DNA of 64,000 nucleotides from Hibiscus mutabilis. Taxonomy: Eukaryota; Streptophyta; Magnoliopsida; Malvales; Malvaceae. Both the position numbers and the translations under genes were made by a program. How positions within the stretch are numbered: the stretch's first letter is position 1; each line of letters opens with the position of its first letter. Positions 1 through 12,844 of this stretch are shown piece after piece. The notes beneath the pieces are model-generated. The model made no database searches and was not told the origin of the DNA. It worked only from the letters and a program-made list of their open reading frames with translations. Location of the stretch: positions 1,469,780-1,533,779 of the forward strand of contig CM033745.1 in NCBI GenBank assembly GCA_019671005.1. Direction: 5' to 3'.

Positions 1-3000
1 TTCAGGTCCAAATTAACAGGATTCTACAGCATATGAATACGTAAAATAGGGAACTTATGACATTGAGAACTTGGTTTTGTAAATATCAGGCATGGTCCAT
101 AGCCACAGGCAACATTCTTTAACAGGAGATGTGAAAATGAAGCAAATGGGTGGGGTGGCTTCAACAACCGAAACTGAAAAGAAAAATCAAAGATGGTTTA
201 CCAACCTAATTTGGCATACTTGAACTCAACTTTTCCAAACACTATTTGGTTTCAATTCAGACCTTTTCTGACTTTTTTAATTCACCAAAGTAGACATATA
301 ACCCCATACAGATACAGTTGGTTTCGGTCATAATTAAAAGACTACTGTGTAATAAAGATTTTTTTTTTTAAATAGGAAAAATGAAGATAGAGTTGTCACC
401 GGCCACTCATCGTTAAAAATTAACTAAAAATTTAAATATTTATGTTCGAGAATTGGTTATACGTGAGGAAGGATTATCAACTCTACGGCGCTCAAAATTA
501 GTATCGTGTTGATTTAGTGTTGTATTTATAAGAAAATAAAAATTTTAATTTAAAATTTAATCTAAAAAACGGTATAAGGAAAATATTTTTTAATTTACGA
601 CAATCGAAAAAGATGATACCTGAATAAATTAGGACACTACTTCCTAGTCAGTTTTCGAAATAAATTGAAAAATATCCCTTAAATATTCAAATGGGTTCAA
701 AATCTAAAGAAAAGCATAAATATACTCAAGTAAAATAGTAACACAATATACATACATATATATAATATTATATGGTACATATATATATATACAAAGGTAA
801 TATATTACTTTATATATAGACGGTTTTTCTGAAAAACATATATATTTATATATAAAAATAAATTATTAATACTTTACATATGTATTCTAAAAAAAGTACT
901 TTACATATATATTATTATACCTTATATCTATTATACTTTAGATATATTTATGTATACTACTTAGGAAACTTTACATAAATAAGTAAGAAAGCAAATTACT
1001 TAACTTATATATATATATGTATATTACAATATTATATTCATGTAATATTAATAAAATAAGAAGATACTATACAACATATTATATTAACTGTATATATACC
1101 GCAAAAATATATAATAAGGTAACTAGAAATATATATAATTAATATAAGCTATAATAGTTATATAAAAAGAAGAAAACTTTATATATGTACATTTATCATA
1201 ATAATAATAATAATAAACAAGAAACAGTGACTAAAATGAAATAAAGCAAGAAATTAGATATAGAATTATAAGGATACAAAGTCTTAAAGATTAAAGATGT
1301 AATTTTTCCATTCGCCAAAACGCGCGGATCTTCATATCCGAGTCGGGTCTGCGTGCGGGTTACAACAACGCCAAAACGGCGTCGTTTTTGTTGGCGAATA
1401 AATACCCATTTCCCCACAAAAAGTCATTTGATATCAGATAGTTAAAAAAATTCTAATCCTCTCAAACACTCTCTCAAGCCGTCTGCCCTGAGACCAGATG
1501 CCGGTCGCCTCTCCGTCGTGGGCCGTCTTTTGCCGGCGATGGTGAACCGCCGCAATGGCTGTTGAGATACATGCAAACGGTCCGGTTAGTTAGATTTTGG
1601 CTCCTAAACACAAATCTGGGGTTGGATTTTTCTAAAGCTCCTCCTAGGTGAGTAGATCTAATAAAAACCTTATTTTTTTTCCCTTTTGAATCTATTTTTT
1701 TAAAATTTTTTGGTCCAAACTCTTTTCTAAAATCCGGTCTCCTCTCTTGCGTCGTTGCAGGTCGCAGATTTATATGGGAGAGTGGGTGTTTGTTCAATAG
1801 CCACGTCAAATGGGATCCATTTGGGTTTTATGGACGGCGGCGACGGGGTTAGACTAGCTAGGTTTTTTTGTGTATTAGGGTTTAGTTGGTTAGCTTAGGT
1901 ATTGGACCAGATCCAATTTGGGTCTGGTTTAGTTATTGGGTTTGGATATATTGGGTTTTTAAAATGGGTCTGATGTGTATGGATTTGTAATGGGTCATTG
2001 GTATGGTTGTAAATGGGTTTAGAAAATAATAATAAAAGGATATTTTTAATTTTGGTTTGGGGTTTAATTTTGGATTCAGGCCCGGGTAAAAACGGATTTT
2101 AGGTTTGAGCCCGGACAAAAATGAGTATTACAACATAAAATCAAACTTAAAATAGTTAGAATTAGGGTGCGAAAACTCAAATAAATTTTTTTTGAATTAT
2201 TAACTTGATTTAAAAAAATTAAAATAAAATAAATTAGAAAAACTATAATGTGTTGGCGAAATTCTTAATGATGGATTAACGTTTTTTAAAGTGTTATTTT
2301 TTCAGTTATGTGAGAACTAATGTTAGTCTTTACAGTCAATAATAAATATTGGATAAAATTAATTTTTTATTCTTAAAATGGTTTAATTGTTTCGACATTC
2401 TTTGATTGATTATTTTTAATAGTTCAATGTAACATTACATGTTCTATTATCAAATAATAACAACGTTAAACTTAAATACTCTATGAGAGAAAAAAAAACA
2501 TATTGAACATTTAAAATTTTGTTAAAGTATAAAGATAATGATGTTATTTTAAAATAAGAAAATCATTAGCCTTTTTTCCATGAGGAAACTATAATATTAT
2601 ACTTAAGCATTTCGAGCATGCAATTAGCCGCAGTTGCCCTAATAAAAAAAACAATCCAGCGGTCGTCATGATTTTGTCCACTATTTTAGGCTTCTTAACG
2701 TGAACAAAAATCGTCTGCTACTAAATATGTTTTTTTTTTTATGTCCACACTAAAAGTTAAATTTTAGACTTTAATTTTAAATTTTACATCTTAAATTTTA
2801 CCTCTAAAAAGTATATCCTACCCTCAATTCTTTATACCTTAACCCTAAACCTTAAATTTTACTATCATTTCTTTAAGTAGGACACCAAAAGGTATAATAA
2901 GGAGCAACCAATTTCCATCTTTTTTATCGTTTCTATGTTAATTGATGAGTTGTTCGGTTTACTTATGGGGAAAAAGCCAAGTTCTGTTTTATAAATAATA

Positions 3001-3220
3001 TTAGAAATTTAAAACTTAATACAATTAATAAATTTAATTAGATTAGAAAAATATCCAAACTTAATTAATGACAAAAACTAAATATCGATATTTAGAAAAA
3101 AAAAACATTTAACATTTTAGTATACTAATAAAATAAAAATAAATTAAGGATAGAAAAAATGATTAATAAAAAAAACATTTAACATTTTAGTATACCAATA
3201 AAAATAAAATAAAATGCTAT
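1..3220. other. AT-rich intergenic DNA with LTR-like patch
   Basis: No gene is visible here. Positions 740-1190 are dense in TATATA-type simple sequence. A patch at about 1310-2130 is richer in G and C (CCGG, GGCGGCG, GGGTC, GGGTTTGG words) and has the near-palindrome AAAACGGCGTCGTTTT at about 1371-1386. Its composition resembles the inner part of the solo LTR at 25981-28640, so it may be an old LTR fragment, but no ends or target duplication were found. Positions 2131-3220 hold A/T-rich sequence with runs of AAATTTTA and CCCTAAACC-like words and nothing else recognisable. Confidence 0.5.
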
Positions 3221-3224
3221 TCTT

Positions 3225-3935
3225 GAAGCTTTTCATTCATCTCTGCGCCGATTTTATTTTATTTGGCCGGCCACGGCGACACAATTTTAGTGTTGACGGT
3301 TAATATTTTTTTTGTTTTTTATATATCGTTTTTCTTGTTTTTTTTTTTCTAAATTTTTATATTAAAATTTCGTTTTTGATTTCTACTTCTCGCACACATT
3401 GTTACGCTTGTTTCTTCTGCCTTTGTGATACGTTTTTTTTTATATTGTGGCACGTTATTTGTATATTTTTTTAGTATATTTGCGTTCGTGTAGAGTTTCT
3501 CACAGCGCACGATTCTGATGTGCGATTGTCGGTGGTCGTTCAGTAGTTTGATCTCCTCTTGTTGTTGCTTGCCGATACATTCAGATCTATTCAGCGAAGT
3601 AGCTTGCAAGATTATTGGTTTCGCTCAGCACTCCATCATTAATCAAGTGTCTAGGGGATTCACTTCATCTCTTGTGTGTTGACAACTCTTCTGGCCTTTT
3701 AACGTTTAATAGAATCTATGTTTATCTATTTGAGCAAAGGCGAGGGCATTATTTATTGGCGTGATTGAGTTTTTCCTCTTTCGAGAAAGAGGGGAGTCAT
3801 TTTATTTTTTTTCTCTTTTTAATTTTTCAATTTTTTTGTTGCTCGTTATGAATAATTTCATGTGTTGGATCTCTTTATTTGACTCTCTTTCTAAGCAATA
3901 AATGTTACTTGGTATTATATTCAAAAAAATGATAA
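3225..3935 (+). mobile_element. non-LTR retroelement fragment (probable)
   Basis: A GGCCGGCCACGGCGACA block followed by T-rich sequence with GATACG and GGCACG words parallels the block at 28646-28850, and both copies end in a poly-A-like tail (here after AATAAATGTTACTTGG at about 3897). This fits the untranslated end of one non-LTR retroelement family. No open frame remains. The family assignment is inference from the two copies in the window. Confidence 0.35.
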
Positions 3936-4099
3936 ACCCAATGAGTGGTTCCAATAAAAAAAAGAGAATGATGTGCATCTAAAATTCAGTTCGAACATTT
4001 GTGTGTGCAAAGTGTGTGTTGTCAAAGTATTAAGAAAAAATATGAATAAATATTACCATGTAATCACACTGGTATATTAAGAAAATGATGAGCAAACAC

Positions 4100-4200
4100 A
4101 TTTTGTCAGTTGGTCAAGCTAATCATGTTTGTTATCTCATATTTCCTTAGGTTATGAGTTCTAGACCCAATAGGAACACTTATGACTCTGTAAATGAGAC
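4100..4200 (+). mobile_element. SINE-like remnant (tRNA-derived head)
   Basis: A box A-like word (TCAGTTGGTCAAG, about 4108) is followed about 45 bases later by a box B-like word (GAGTTCTAGACCC, about 4157). This is the spacing of a tRNA-derived polymerase III promoter, as in plant SINEs. The body is short and decayed, so the call is tentative. Confidence 0.35.
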
Positions 4201-4735
4201 GAGACAGGTCATGAGCTACTCGAGTTTGACTTGATCAAAGCTCGTTCAACACTTGACTCAATTGGACTCAACTCGGGCTCGAACTCGGCTTGAGTTCTTA
4301 ACGAGCTAGGTCGAGCTACTCGAAAAATATAAGATACCTATTTTTTTATTTTTAAATTTACAATCTAAATTCCTAAACCTAAAACCTAAACATGAGTCCT
4401 AAACCCTAAAATCTAAATCCTAAATTCTAAACCCAACAACCTAAACCTCTAAACCCTAAAATTAACAAGATTGTGTAAACTAAAGTTCTTTCCTAATAGA
4501 CTTTAAATGAGACGAGATAGATAGCGAGCTACTTGAGTTCGACTCGGTCTACACTCGACTCGATTGAACTAGACTCAAGCTCGAACTTGGCTCGAGTTCT
4601 TAACGAGTTCATACTCGTTAAAAACTATTCGAGTTCGAATTTGACTCGAATTCTTAATGAGTTGAGTCGAGCTCAGCACTAATCGAGCTCAACTCGGCTC
4701 TCGAACTCGACTCAGCTCGTTTTCACTCTTAGGAA
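4190..4735. repeat. GAGCTCGAG/ACTCGA-rich dispersed repeat with telomere-like filler
   Basis: Two arms (4190-4330 and 4500-4735) share words such as GAGACGAGA, GAGCTACT, CGAGTT, CTCAACTCG and CTTAACGAG. They flank a degenerate CCTAAACCCTAAA stretch at 4360-4460. Similar wording recurs at 7090-7260 and 34960-35280, so this is a dispersed non-coding element family, probably a non-autonomous DNA transposon. No terminal repeats or target duplications could be fixed. Confidence 0.45.
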
Positions 4736-5992
4736 CACATATTCATTTCCCTAGAGTCTCATTCCCCTCTCCTCTAAGTAGGATTAAAATTATATTAAAA
4801 TTTGTCGAAAAAATATCAACCGTAAATGTTTTTGTCCTCGTACTGACCAACCGATGACATCAAGTTCTAATTTTATTTTTATGAAAAAAAGACATCGTCG
4901 ATGAATGGTGAACATGATTTTCTTTTTTAAAAAATGATTATCTAGTTTAATTCAGAAATGATAACTGTGATATAAGTTTTCTTGAATAAGATCTTAAAAG
5001 TTATAACTAATATATATAAATTTTTTATGTTAAATTTATACGTTTACTTTATTCTTGTTATAAACCGTCGGATAAAAGTAAATAAAAAATTAAAATGAAA
5101 AATGAAAAAAATTATGAGAAATAAGAGAAAGATATAATCTCTATCATTTATTTTCGTTCAAGATCAATGAAAATCCAAAACAAAATAAATTTTACATAAT
5201 GTCAATAAATTTTAACCTTTAAAAATAAACATTTACGATTTTTTTTTTGTTTCAATCTCATTTTATGGAGAAATTATATAATTATTCTCACATGTCATTC
5301 CTACCACGTCATATTCATTTGGTAAAAAATAAGAGAGAAAAAATAATAAAATAAATATATTTAATTAATTGATCCTATAAACAACGTAGTAAGAATGACC
5401 TATGATATAATTTTTCTTTTGAAATTTGGACCATGTGCTGGACGTCCGACATAAGAGAAAAGGAAAACAATGTGGTCCACTGGGTCGGAGTCGCTTTGGG
5501 CTCCTTAATTCTTATACATTTAAAAAGAAACTAGGGGTTCCACCTTTTTCTCCCTACATTAAATCTTTTCCATTTCATTTATTTTTCTTTTATCTAATCA
5601 AAATGTGATATAATTATCTAATATAAAAATAATTAATTTTGAAATAAAATATAATAGACTAAAATGCATAATCATATAGTTTTTCTTAAAAAAATATTTT
5701 TATATGAATATATAACACAAAAAATTCAAATACAATATAGTAGATGAAGTCATAAGTTTGGGGATAGTACAAAATGGATTCTGAGACGTCTATTTCGTTA
5801 GCAGTTGGAGTATGGGGTTTGAGCCTTGAGGCCTTGAACTTTTGGAGTTTGGGTAATTTTACTCATTAATTTCGCTTTTGACACAATTCAGGTTTGGAAA
5901 TAGAACGCAAATCATCAATAATTGAATCTATCAAAGAAGGAAACAGGGTTTGCATGTTAGGCGGCTACTAACCTAAGTTCATCAAATATACC
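4736..5992. other. AT-rich intergenic DNA
   Basis: A/T-rich sequence in which I see no gene, repeat array or clear transposon end. The last part (about 5760-5990) lies just 3' of the RING-H2 gene and probably holds its 3' untranslated region. Confidence 0.5.
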
Positions 5993-6346
5993 CTAAACTC
6001 TCACAGACTGCCGATTTAAGCTCCAAGTAAAGTGGGTTTTCAACCCATTTCCGACTCTGTTAGCCAGGGAAAGCAAGGAAGACAAGAGAACATTCCTGTG
6101 AGGCGCTACGTTAATCCTGCAGAGAGGGCAGGTGGGACGAACTCTGAGCCATGCATCAATGCAGTGAACATGAAAACCGTGGTGGCATATCGGCAAGGAC
6201 CGGAGCTTCTCCCCTCTGCAGACCTTGTCAAGGCAAATCACGCATTCAACTTCACGGCTGCTTCCCATGTCTCCACACCATTTCTTGTAAACATGGCGGC
6301 AACTGACGACGAGGAAAGCAGTGAAAATAAAGATAATTGGGGGCAT
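5993..6346 (-). CDS. RING-H2 finger protein, ATL-like E3 ubiquitin ligase
   Basis: An intronless frame of 117 residues opens with ATG at 6344-6346. Residues 1-16 are hydrophobic (PPIIFIFTAFLVV) and could be a membrane anchor. A complete RING-H2 follows: C35-x2-C38, C54-x-H56-x2-H59-x2-C62, C73-x2-C76, with the Trp of the ATL signature (IDAWL) at residue 66. RING-H2 proteins bind two zinc ions and recruit an E2 to pass ubiquitin to a substrate. Many plant ATL genes are intronless with an N-terminal membrane segment, as here. At 117 residues it is shorter than most ATLs, and the hydrophobic stretch is brief, so it may be a short family member or lack an upstream part. The opposite-strand frame at 6032-6463 is its shadow. 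Substrate unknown. Confidence 0.75.
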   Translation of the reverse strand: MPPIIFIFTAFLVVSCRHVYKKWCGDMGSSREVECVICLDKVCRGEKLRSLPICHHGFHVHCIDAWLRVRPTCPLCRINVAPHRNVLLSSLLSLANRVGNGLKTHFTWSLNRQSVRV

Positions 6347-8032
6347 ATCTTGGGAGTGATGGAGCTGGAGCTCAATTATGTCTGCAATGCTTCATATGCA
6401 ATGGAGAAAAGGATGGTTCCAAGGAAGTTAAATCTATCTGTCGCGGATTCCAGTCAAATTTAGGGTTCTATCTCATGGAAAAATGCCAAGGAAGACCAAT
6501 GAGGGCCGGGTTGACTTGTGACCGCTCCAGTGCGGTCAATACGGACACGGCCCTTGCTAACTGTTTTACATGTATGGGGACATCACATGGCCCTTGTTAG
6601 TTGTTAACCTGATATATTATTAGATATAATTAAAATATATAGTATTTTAATAATAAATTAAAGAATATAAACATATACTGTACAATGTTTAGAAGATAAA
6701 TTTGTTACGTATTCATACTACTCCTAATTACTTTTTCAATTTCATTTTTTATCTTTACAAAATTGATGTAAATAAATTAGTTATATTATTTGCATGTATG
6801 TTTTCTTTAGTAACATCTTGTTATATACTACGTTTTTCGTATGTGTTTCTTTATAAAGACAGTATGAACATAACATTTAAAATATTATAATTATAATTAA
6901 ATATCAAGTCGAAGATATCAAATAACAATAATAATTGATTTTATTATTGTAGATAAAGACCTATTTTTTAACATAATAAAAATTACCTATTAAATAATAC
7001 CAAAACTATAATCTTATACCGTTTGAAAACGTGTACGGTGCGGAAGCTGTTCGTGACTTCTGAAGTATCAAGACACGAAATAATTGTAATGGACCAATAT
7101 AGGGGTTTATCGAGCGAGTCAATAATTGTTCTACTTGAATAGATATTCGATGGTCTTAATAAATTTTTGTTTAATTTGTGTTCGTTAAAAAATTCATTTC
7201 TCGACTCAACTCATTACGCGTAAAGCTCAACATAATTTTTACTTTATTTTTAAAAATATATGTAAAATCTTGTAATACTACCTAAAACTTAATATAAACA
7301 TAAATTAACAAATTTAAAAATATATATCAACCATGAGATGTGGTGCGGGGTTGCTCACTTCATTCTTTAGCCATGAGGTTAAGGTTTTAATTTTTGCTAA
7401 TGAGAATGGAGTACATTTCATGGCCAGCCATTTATCTCTTAGTGAGAGCACCCGCGGTGAGGGGATTAGTCACTGTTATTGGCGGTGAAGGGATGGAGTA
7501 GGTTTGGGGATTGATTTTCTTGAGTAGGTTCGATATGTTGGTGCGTGTGTGTAGGGTTTGTGCGTGTCAAAGGATGTTGTGTTGATACTTGGCTTAATTT
7601 GAATTTGTTTAGTTAACCCGTTTGTGGGCGATGTTTTGAGGTACTATTTTGAGTCATTTTGTAGTGTTTTATTTCTATTTTAGGCGTTATTTTAGGCGTC
7701 ATTTCTACCAATAAAATCATACTTATTTGCCGATAAAAAAATTATTGTTTTCTATCATTTTAATAATTTTACAAAATTTAATATTATTTATTTATACTTA
7801 TTTATAATTTTTTAATATTTTATTATTATATATATCTTTATTATTTTTCGAGTATTTTTTACAAAAAGAATAAATAACTTTTATCAACTTAATCGATCGA
7901 TTTCTCTTTCGTTAATTGATTCTATTTAACAAAAATATAAACTTGAAAACTAAAAAAAAACAGAATTAAAATATTTTTTTTTAAAAAAGTCAGAAGCAAT
8001 AACAAAAACATATATAGATTAATAGAAGGTAA
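6347..8032. other. intergenic DNA with decayed repeats
   Basis: It starts with the probable leader of the RING-H2 gene. An ACTCGA-rich stretch at 7060-7290 resembles the repeat at 4190-4735. A SINE-like stretch at 7330-7480 has GGTTAAGGTTTTAATTTTTG as a worn box B and the phrase ATGGCCAGCCATTTATCTC. The remainder is A/T-rich with nothing recognisable. Confidence 0.4.
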
Positions 8033-9130
8033 AAAGTTAAAAGTAGCCCTCAACGTTTGATTTTTTGGTTATTTTAGTCTCTATATTTTGGTGGAAACAA
8101 CTACCTAACATTTTATTTTTGTTCAAATTTCTCCTCGTTGAATGAAAACTGTTAGTCAACTAACGATCAACACCTGAGGCTGACGTAGCATGTATGCATG
8201 GCATAAGGAGATGACATGGCAATGTCACGTGGTACTTTGCTAATGTGGCATTAAAAAAAGTTAAATAATTATTTTTAAAAATTATTTTTAACTAATCGGA
8301 TAATGTCACGTGGCACTTTGCTGACATGGCAACATCCGGTTGGTTAAAAAATATTTTTTTAAATAATTATATATATTTTAAAAAATAAAATATCCTAAAA
8401 TTTTCAAATATTTTCAAAATAGTCTCTAAAATCCTAAACCCCAAATTCAACCATTCTCGTCCACGTTGGCCGTGATACCGGCGACGAAATGAACCGCCCT
8501 CTCCACGCCGAACGACACGCACACCGTTTTATCGTCCATTATGCTATTATTTGTCGTGAACCGTTCAAATGAACTATTCGACGATTTTACCTTCGTCCGA
8601 TGTTTTGCACGACGTCGGTTGACTTATAGCGACGAAATGATGGGATAAATGATCGTGATGATCCGGCAATCAATACGGTAGGCGGCGGCAGAATCGGCTC
8701 AAATCGAGATTTGGGTTTGAGGAGTTAGGGTTTCGAAATTTAGGGGCTATTTTGTAAAATTTGGAGCTATTTTTAAAAAAAATACTTTTAAATATATTTT
8801 TAACCAATCGGATGTTGCCACATCAGCAAAGTGCCACGTGGTATCATCCGATTGATTAAAAATATTTAAAAATACATTTTTAAAAAATAATTTTTTATTT
8901 TTTGAAATGTCATGTCAGCAAAGTGTCATGTGGAAACGCCACATCATCTTCCCATGCCATGTAGACATATCACGTCAGTCTTAAGCGTTGACCGTTAGTT
9001 GACTAACGATTTTTATTTAACGGGGTGAAATTTGCATAAATATAAAACGATAAGTGGTTGTTTGCACCAAAAATAAAATAAATGCTAAAAATGACCAAAA
9101 GATCAAACGTTGAATACTATTTTTAACTTT
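8033..9130. mobile_element. foldback transposon with long inverted arms and GC-rich core
   Basis: The left arm begins AAAGTTAAAAGTAG at 8033 and the right arm ends with its complement CTATTTTTAACTTT at 9130. Both carry the same internal order: CAACGTTTGA, GTTAGTTGACTAACGGT-like sequence, ACATGGC, GTCACGTGGTACTTTGCT, and AACCAATCGGATG-like sequence. The arms run to about 8450 and 8710, roughly 410 bases each. The central 260 bases are clearly richer in G and C (GGCGGCGGCAG, CCGGCGACG). Long-arm elements with unrelated cores are typical of Mutator-like or foldback DNA transposons. A target duplication is not obvious, so the superfamily is uncertain. Confidence 0.7.
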
Positions 9131-9884
9131 ATGCCTTAAAAGACAAGTTTACTTGTTTTTTATTCATAGTTCTTAGATTTTTTTTCCCTAGAAATGTGGA
9201 AATCAATGGACGTGGGCGCGGAATCTTTATGGATTACATGTAGGGAAAACTAAGAAAGCATCTAACGCATATCGTCAATATATATATATATATGATCCAG
9301 TTAGTCAGTTATTCACCGTAATTTTTTTAAAATTTTATGTTTTTTAAATCATTGAACGAGCAAAAGAGACGACTGAGATTAATAATAGAATATGTAAAAT
9401 TATCACTTGAAAAAACATGTAAGAAGTTAATCTTAACTACGTATTTCTCTCGTCTAATAATTCAAAAAACGTATAAAACTTATATAATATGTAAACATAC
9501 CCTTAATCTTTAAATCCATATAATAAAGCATTTAAATCCGTAAAATAGAACATACTGTTTTCTCTAGATGTCCGGAATTGAGCCAGACGACGTAATTAGA
9601 AGGGGTTTCTTAAACTTTGTTCAAATTAGAACACTGTTTATTCAATTACTTGCATTTAAGTTTTTCATTTATTACCTGAGATATTTTTTGGTGGTAATGG
9701 CAAATACACACAGAACACAGAAAAGATATATAGGCAAAATGTGAAATCCCTATTAAAACAACTACAAAACAAAGTCGCAAAAAAGCACCGAATATCTATT
9801 TCAAAAGATTGATAAAAAATACACATCTTTGGTTTGAAAGTAGAACATGTGTCACAGAGTGGAGAGAGCTAAAACATGGGTTAA
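9131..9884. other. intergenic DNA and probable RPT1 3' UTR
   Basis: A/T-rich sequence with a (TA)n run near 9277-9294. The part next to 9885 should be the 3' untranslated region of RPT1. No other gene seen. Confidence 0.45.
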
Positions 9885-12844
9885 TTAATTGTAAACCATG
9901 TATTTGGGAGTTGCACTGAACTTTTGATAACCTTTGATGACTTTGTTGACAGCATCAAGGAAGTCTTTTTCTGTCACTGTTTTCCTTCGAGCTCGAATGG
10001 CATGCATTCCAGCCTCCGTGCACACGCTTCTTATGTCGGCTCCTGCCAAGAAAAAACCATAAAATCTCAAAAGACCACTCTGCGGAAAAACAGAAACAAA
10101 AACATAACTTGATAAGTAAAACAATAAACTTCACAGAAAAACTCTACCGGTGGAATTAGGACAAAGGCGGGCCAAAAGCTCAAATCTAATATCACGCTCA
10201 CAGTTCATTGTTCTGGTGTGAATTTTGAATATCTGTGTCCGACTCTCCAAATCAGGAAGACCAAACTCAACCTTACGATCCAGTCGTCCAGGACGTAATA
10301 ATGCAGGATCTATTGCAAAGAAAAGAGCAAAGACAAAAATGCCAAAATCATATTCCTGTACATTCAATTACTTATACAGTTAGTCAAATAAAACCTTCGG
10401 CAAAGGTTATCAGATTACGTCCAAGTAGCAATGGCGTAAAGATAAGAAAGGCGTGCTGGATTGTTTCACAAAACAAAAATTGAGGCGAAGAATAGCAAAA
10501 GTATAGGTTGCATAGCAACTTTAACCTGTTTGTTGCCATCAGGACTTTAATGTTTCCACGAGCATCGAAGCCATCAAGCTGGTTCACAATCTCAAGCATA
10601 GTACGCTGAACCTCGTTGTCTCCCCCCACACCATCATCAAAGCGTGCACCCCCGATGGCATCAACTTCATCAAAGAAAACAATGCAAGCTTTCTTTGAAC
10701 GTGCCATCTGCAACAGATATTATTTTTGTTCAATATGGTAAAAGAAAGTAGTCTATGGTAACTTCAAAACTGAAACAGCAAACTTTTGCAGGTTATAACC
10801 TGAAATAGTTCTCGAACCATTCTAGCTCCTTCACCAACATACTTTTGAACAAGCTCGCTTCCAATAACACGAATGAAGCAAGCATCGGTTCTATTTGCAA
10901 CAGCTCTGGCAAGAAGTGTTTTGCCAGTTCCAGGAGGACCATAGCAAAGAACACCCTTAGGAGGATCAATTCCAAGCTTGACAAATTTCTCTGGATGAAG
11001 CATAGGTAACTCAACGACCTAAAATAACCAAGCTCGTCAGTCGATAAATATTAGGCTTCAATTCTAACTTTAGAAATAAAAACGATAGCGTTCTGTGTGT
11101 GCTTTTACACATCAACATAAAAAAGACCATATATACTTCTCGCATCTTTTCAATCTGTTCCTTGCATCCACCAACATCATTATATGTCACATCGGGCTTC
11201 TCTTCCACCGTCATCATGGTCACACTTGGGTCAATTTTAGGAGGCAAGGGAATCTGTATCTGATATTTATTGCGATCAACCCTGTGCAAAGGCATAAGAA
11301 CAATCAACTAATGAGAAGTTTATACACAATCAAAGGTACGAACATGCAAGGACGTAAAAACACAGTTTCCTTCCAAAAAGAAAAATACAGGAAAAAATGG
11401 AATATCATAAAAGCATGAAAATTAAATTGTTACTGCTGTTTTTTAGTAGAAAAGGAAGTTATCAGTACTTTAAAATGAGATGAACATGTGTAAAATAAAC
11501 TTGGTGGCAATAACTGTATGATTAAAGTTAAATCTTAGTATTGTCTGTATAATTAAGGTTAAATCTTTGTTTTAAAGAGAAAAGGGTTATAAACAGAGCA
11601 AATGAATAATGGTTCAAAATGAATAAAACCTATGATTGGCATTGTCTTGCAGTTTTCTATGTGTTCCCAAGTACTGGAAACAAACAAATAACCCAAAAAT
11701 TGCAAATAACATCTACCAAGAAAGCTACAAAGGTTACAAAAAGATGCAACCACAAAACTGCAATGGGTGAAATAAATTATTTACAAGATACAAACTTTTG
11801 GTAAAGTGTAAACTGTGAAATGCACATGCATAGTAACAAGAATTCATGCCTGAAATCTTTTAGTACCAGTTAGAAAACTTACCCAACGCTGATGCCTTCT
11901 TCTATATCAGTGGGGGAAACTTTGTCACCTAGCCCAACAACAAACTGCAGTCAGAACCCAAATGCATCAGACAAAGAAAAATCAATTCCATCTTCTGACA
12001 ATGAAGTGATTTAAGTAGAAGGTACAAGTTAAATCATTGGTAAACATGAAACTTGGGGTCTTAAGTTACATGCCTTGGCAATTTGTTTCACATTGATAAC
12101 ATATTTGGCATCTTCTGTGTTCGGATTAATTATCTTCGTGCATCTTGCCACCTAGATGAAAAATATAGGTGAGATGATTCAAAACAAAAAGCATAAATAC
12201 ATTCTTAAAGTCCCTTTTGGTAAAAAAAAAAAACCTGAAGTGGTTGCTCCTCCTGCATCATTTGCTTATCAGAGACAAGGTCCCATTGGCTGGGTGCGGC
12301 TAATCCAGTATCTGATTCCTTGATGCCTATTTTACAAATTATACCAGCATATAAAACAGTCAGCAACACATTAAGAATGCGTCTCTTTTTCAACAAATTT
12401 GTGAATGGTGGCAAATAAATAGTACGTTTAAGTTTAAAAATTGGTCAGATAACTCAATAGCTTACTGTGACAATAATAGCTGCAAAACGAAGTCACATGA
12501 TACTATGTTTGCAGCAGGCAATCAAGAAGAGCACACAACAAGAAGGGGGAGATTGTAGAAATGTGCTGATGCTATGCTTATGCTTTGATCTACCATAACC
12601 CTCTAGGCAGATTTTTACACCACAACATAAACTAATAAGCCATATGAATTGAATCCCAATCCTTTAGGCATATAATACACATACGTCTATCTTAATGCAT
12701 TCAACATGTAAAAATCACCAAAAACAAGACAATATATACTTAAACAAAACATCATGTCTAAATCCAAATAATACATGAAGAGCGGGAAATGGGCGAAACG
12801 CATACCGCATAAATCGTTTACTTTCTTTGCCATCTCCTTAATCT
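9885..12844 (-). CDS. RPT1: 26S proteasome regulatory particle AAA-ATPase RPT1 (subunit 7), 5' end in gap
   Basis: RPT1 is one of six ATPases at the base of the 19S particle, which unfolds ubiquitinated proteins and opens the 20S gate. Exons in coding order: up to 12844-12806, 12326-12235, 12151-12074, 11944-11883, one starting after an acceptor at about 11262 and ending at about 11143, 11018-10800, 10707-10526, about 10311-10148, 10042-9885. Visible motifs are Walker A GPPGTGKT (about 10920-10945), Walker [13 protein letters not shown], arginine-rich [13 protein letters not shown] and the C-terminal tail KYMVYN. The first exon (about 40 residues) is hidden by the N run. Two oddities: the intron after the exon 12151-12074 starts with GC instead of GT, and the residues P-D-T-L expected between MATNR and DPALLRPGR are not in either flanking exon (see findings). 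Otherwise the protein looks intact and close to the plant consensus. Confidence 0.93.

Noticed and set aside
4360..4460. CCCTAAA-like run as an internal telomere
   Set aside because: Units are irregular in length and sequence; it looks like filler in a transposon, not a telomeric array.
6032..6463. 143-residue plus-strand frame over the RING-H2 gene
   Set aside because: It is the opposite-strand shadow of a clear RING-H2 protein and shows no domain of its own.
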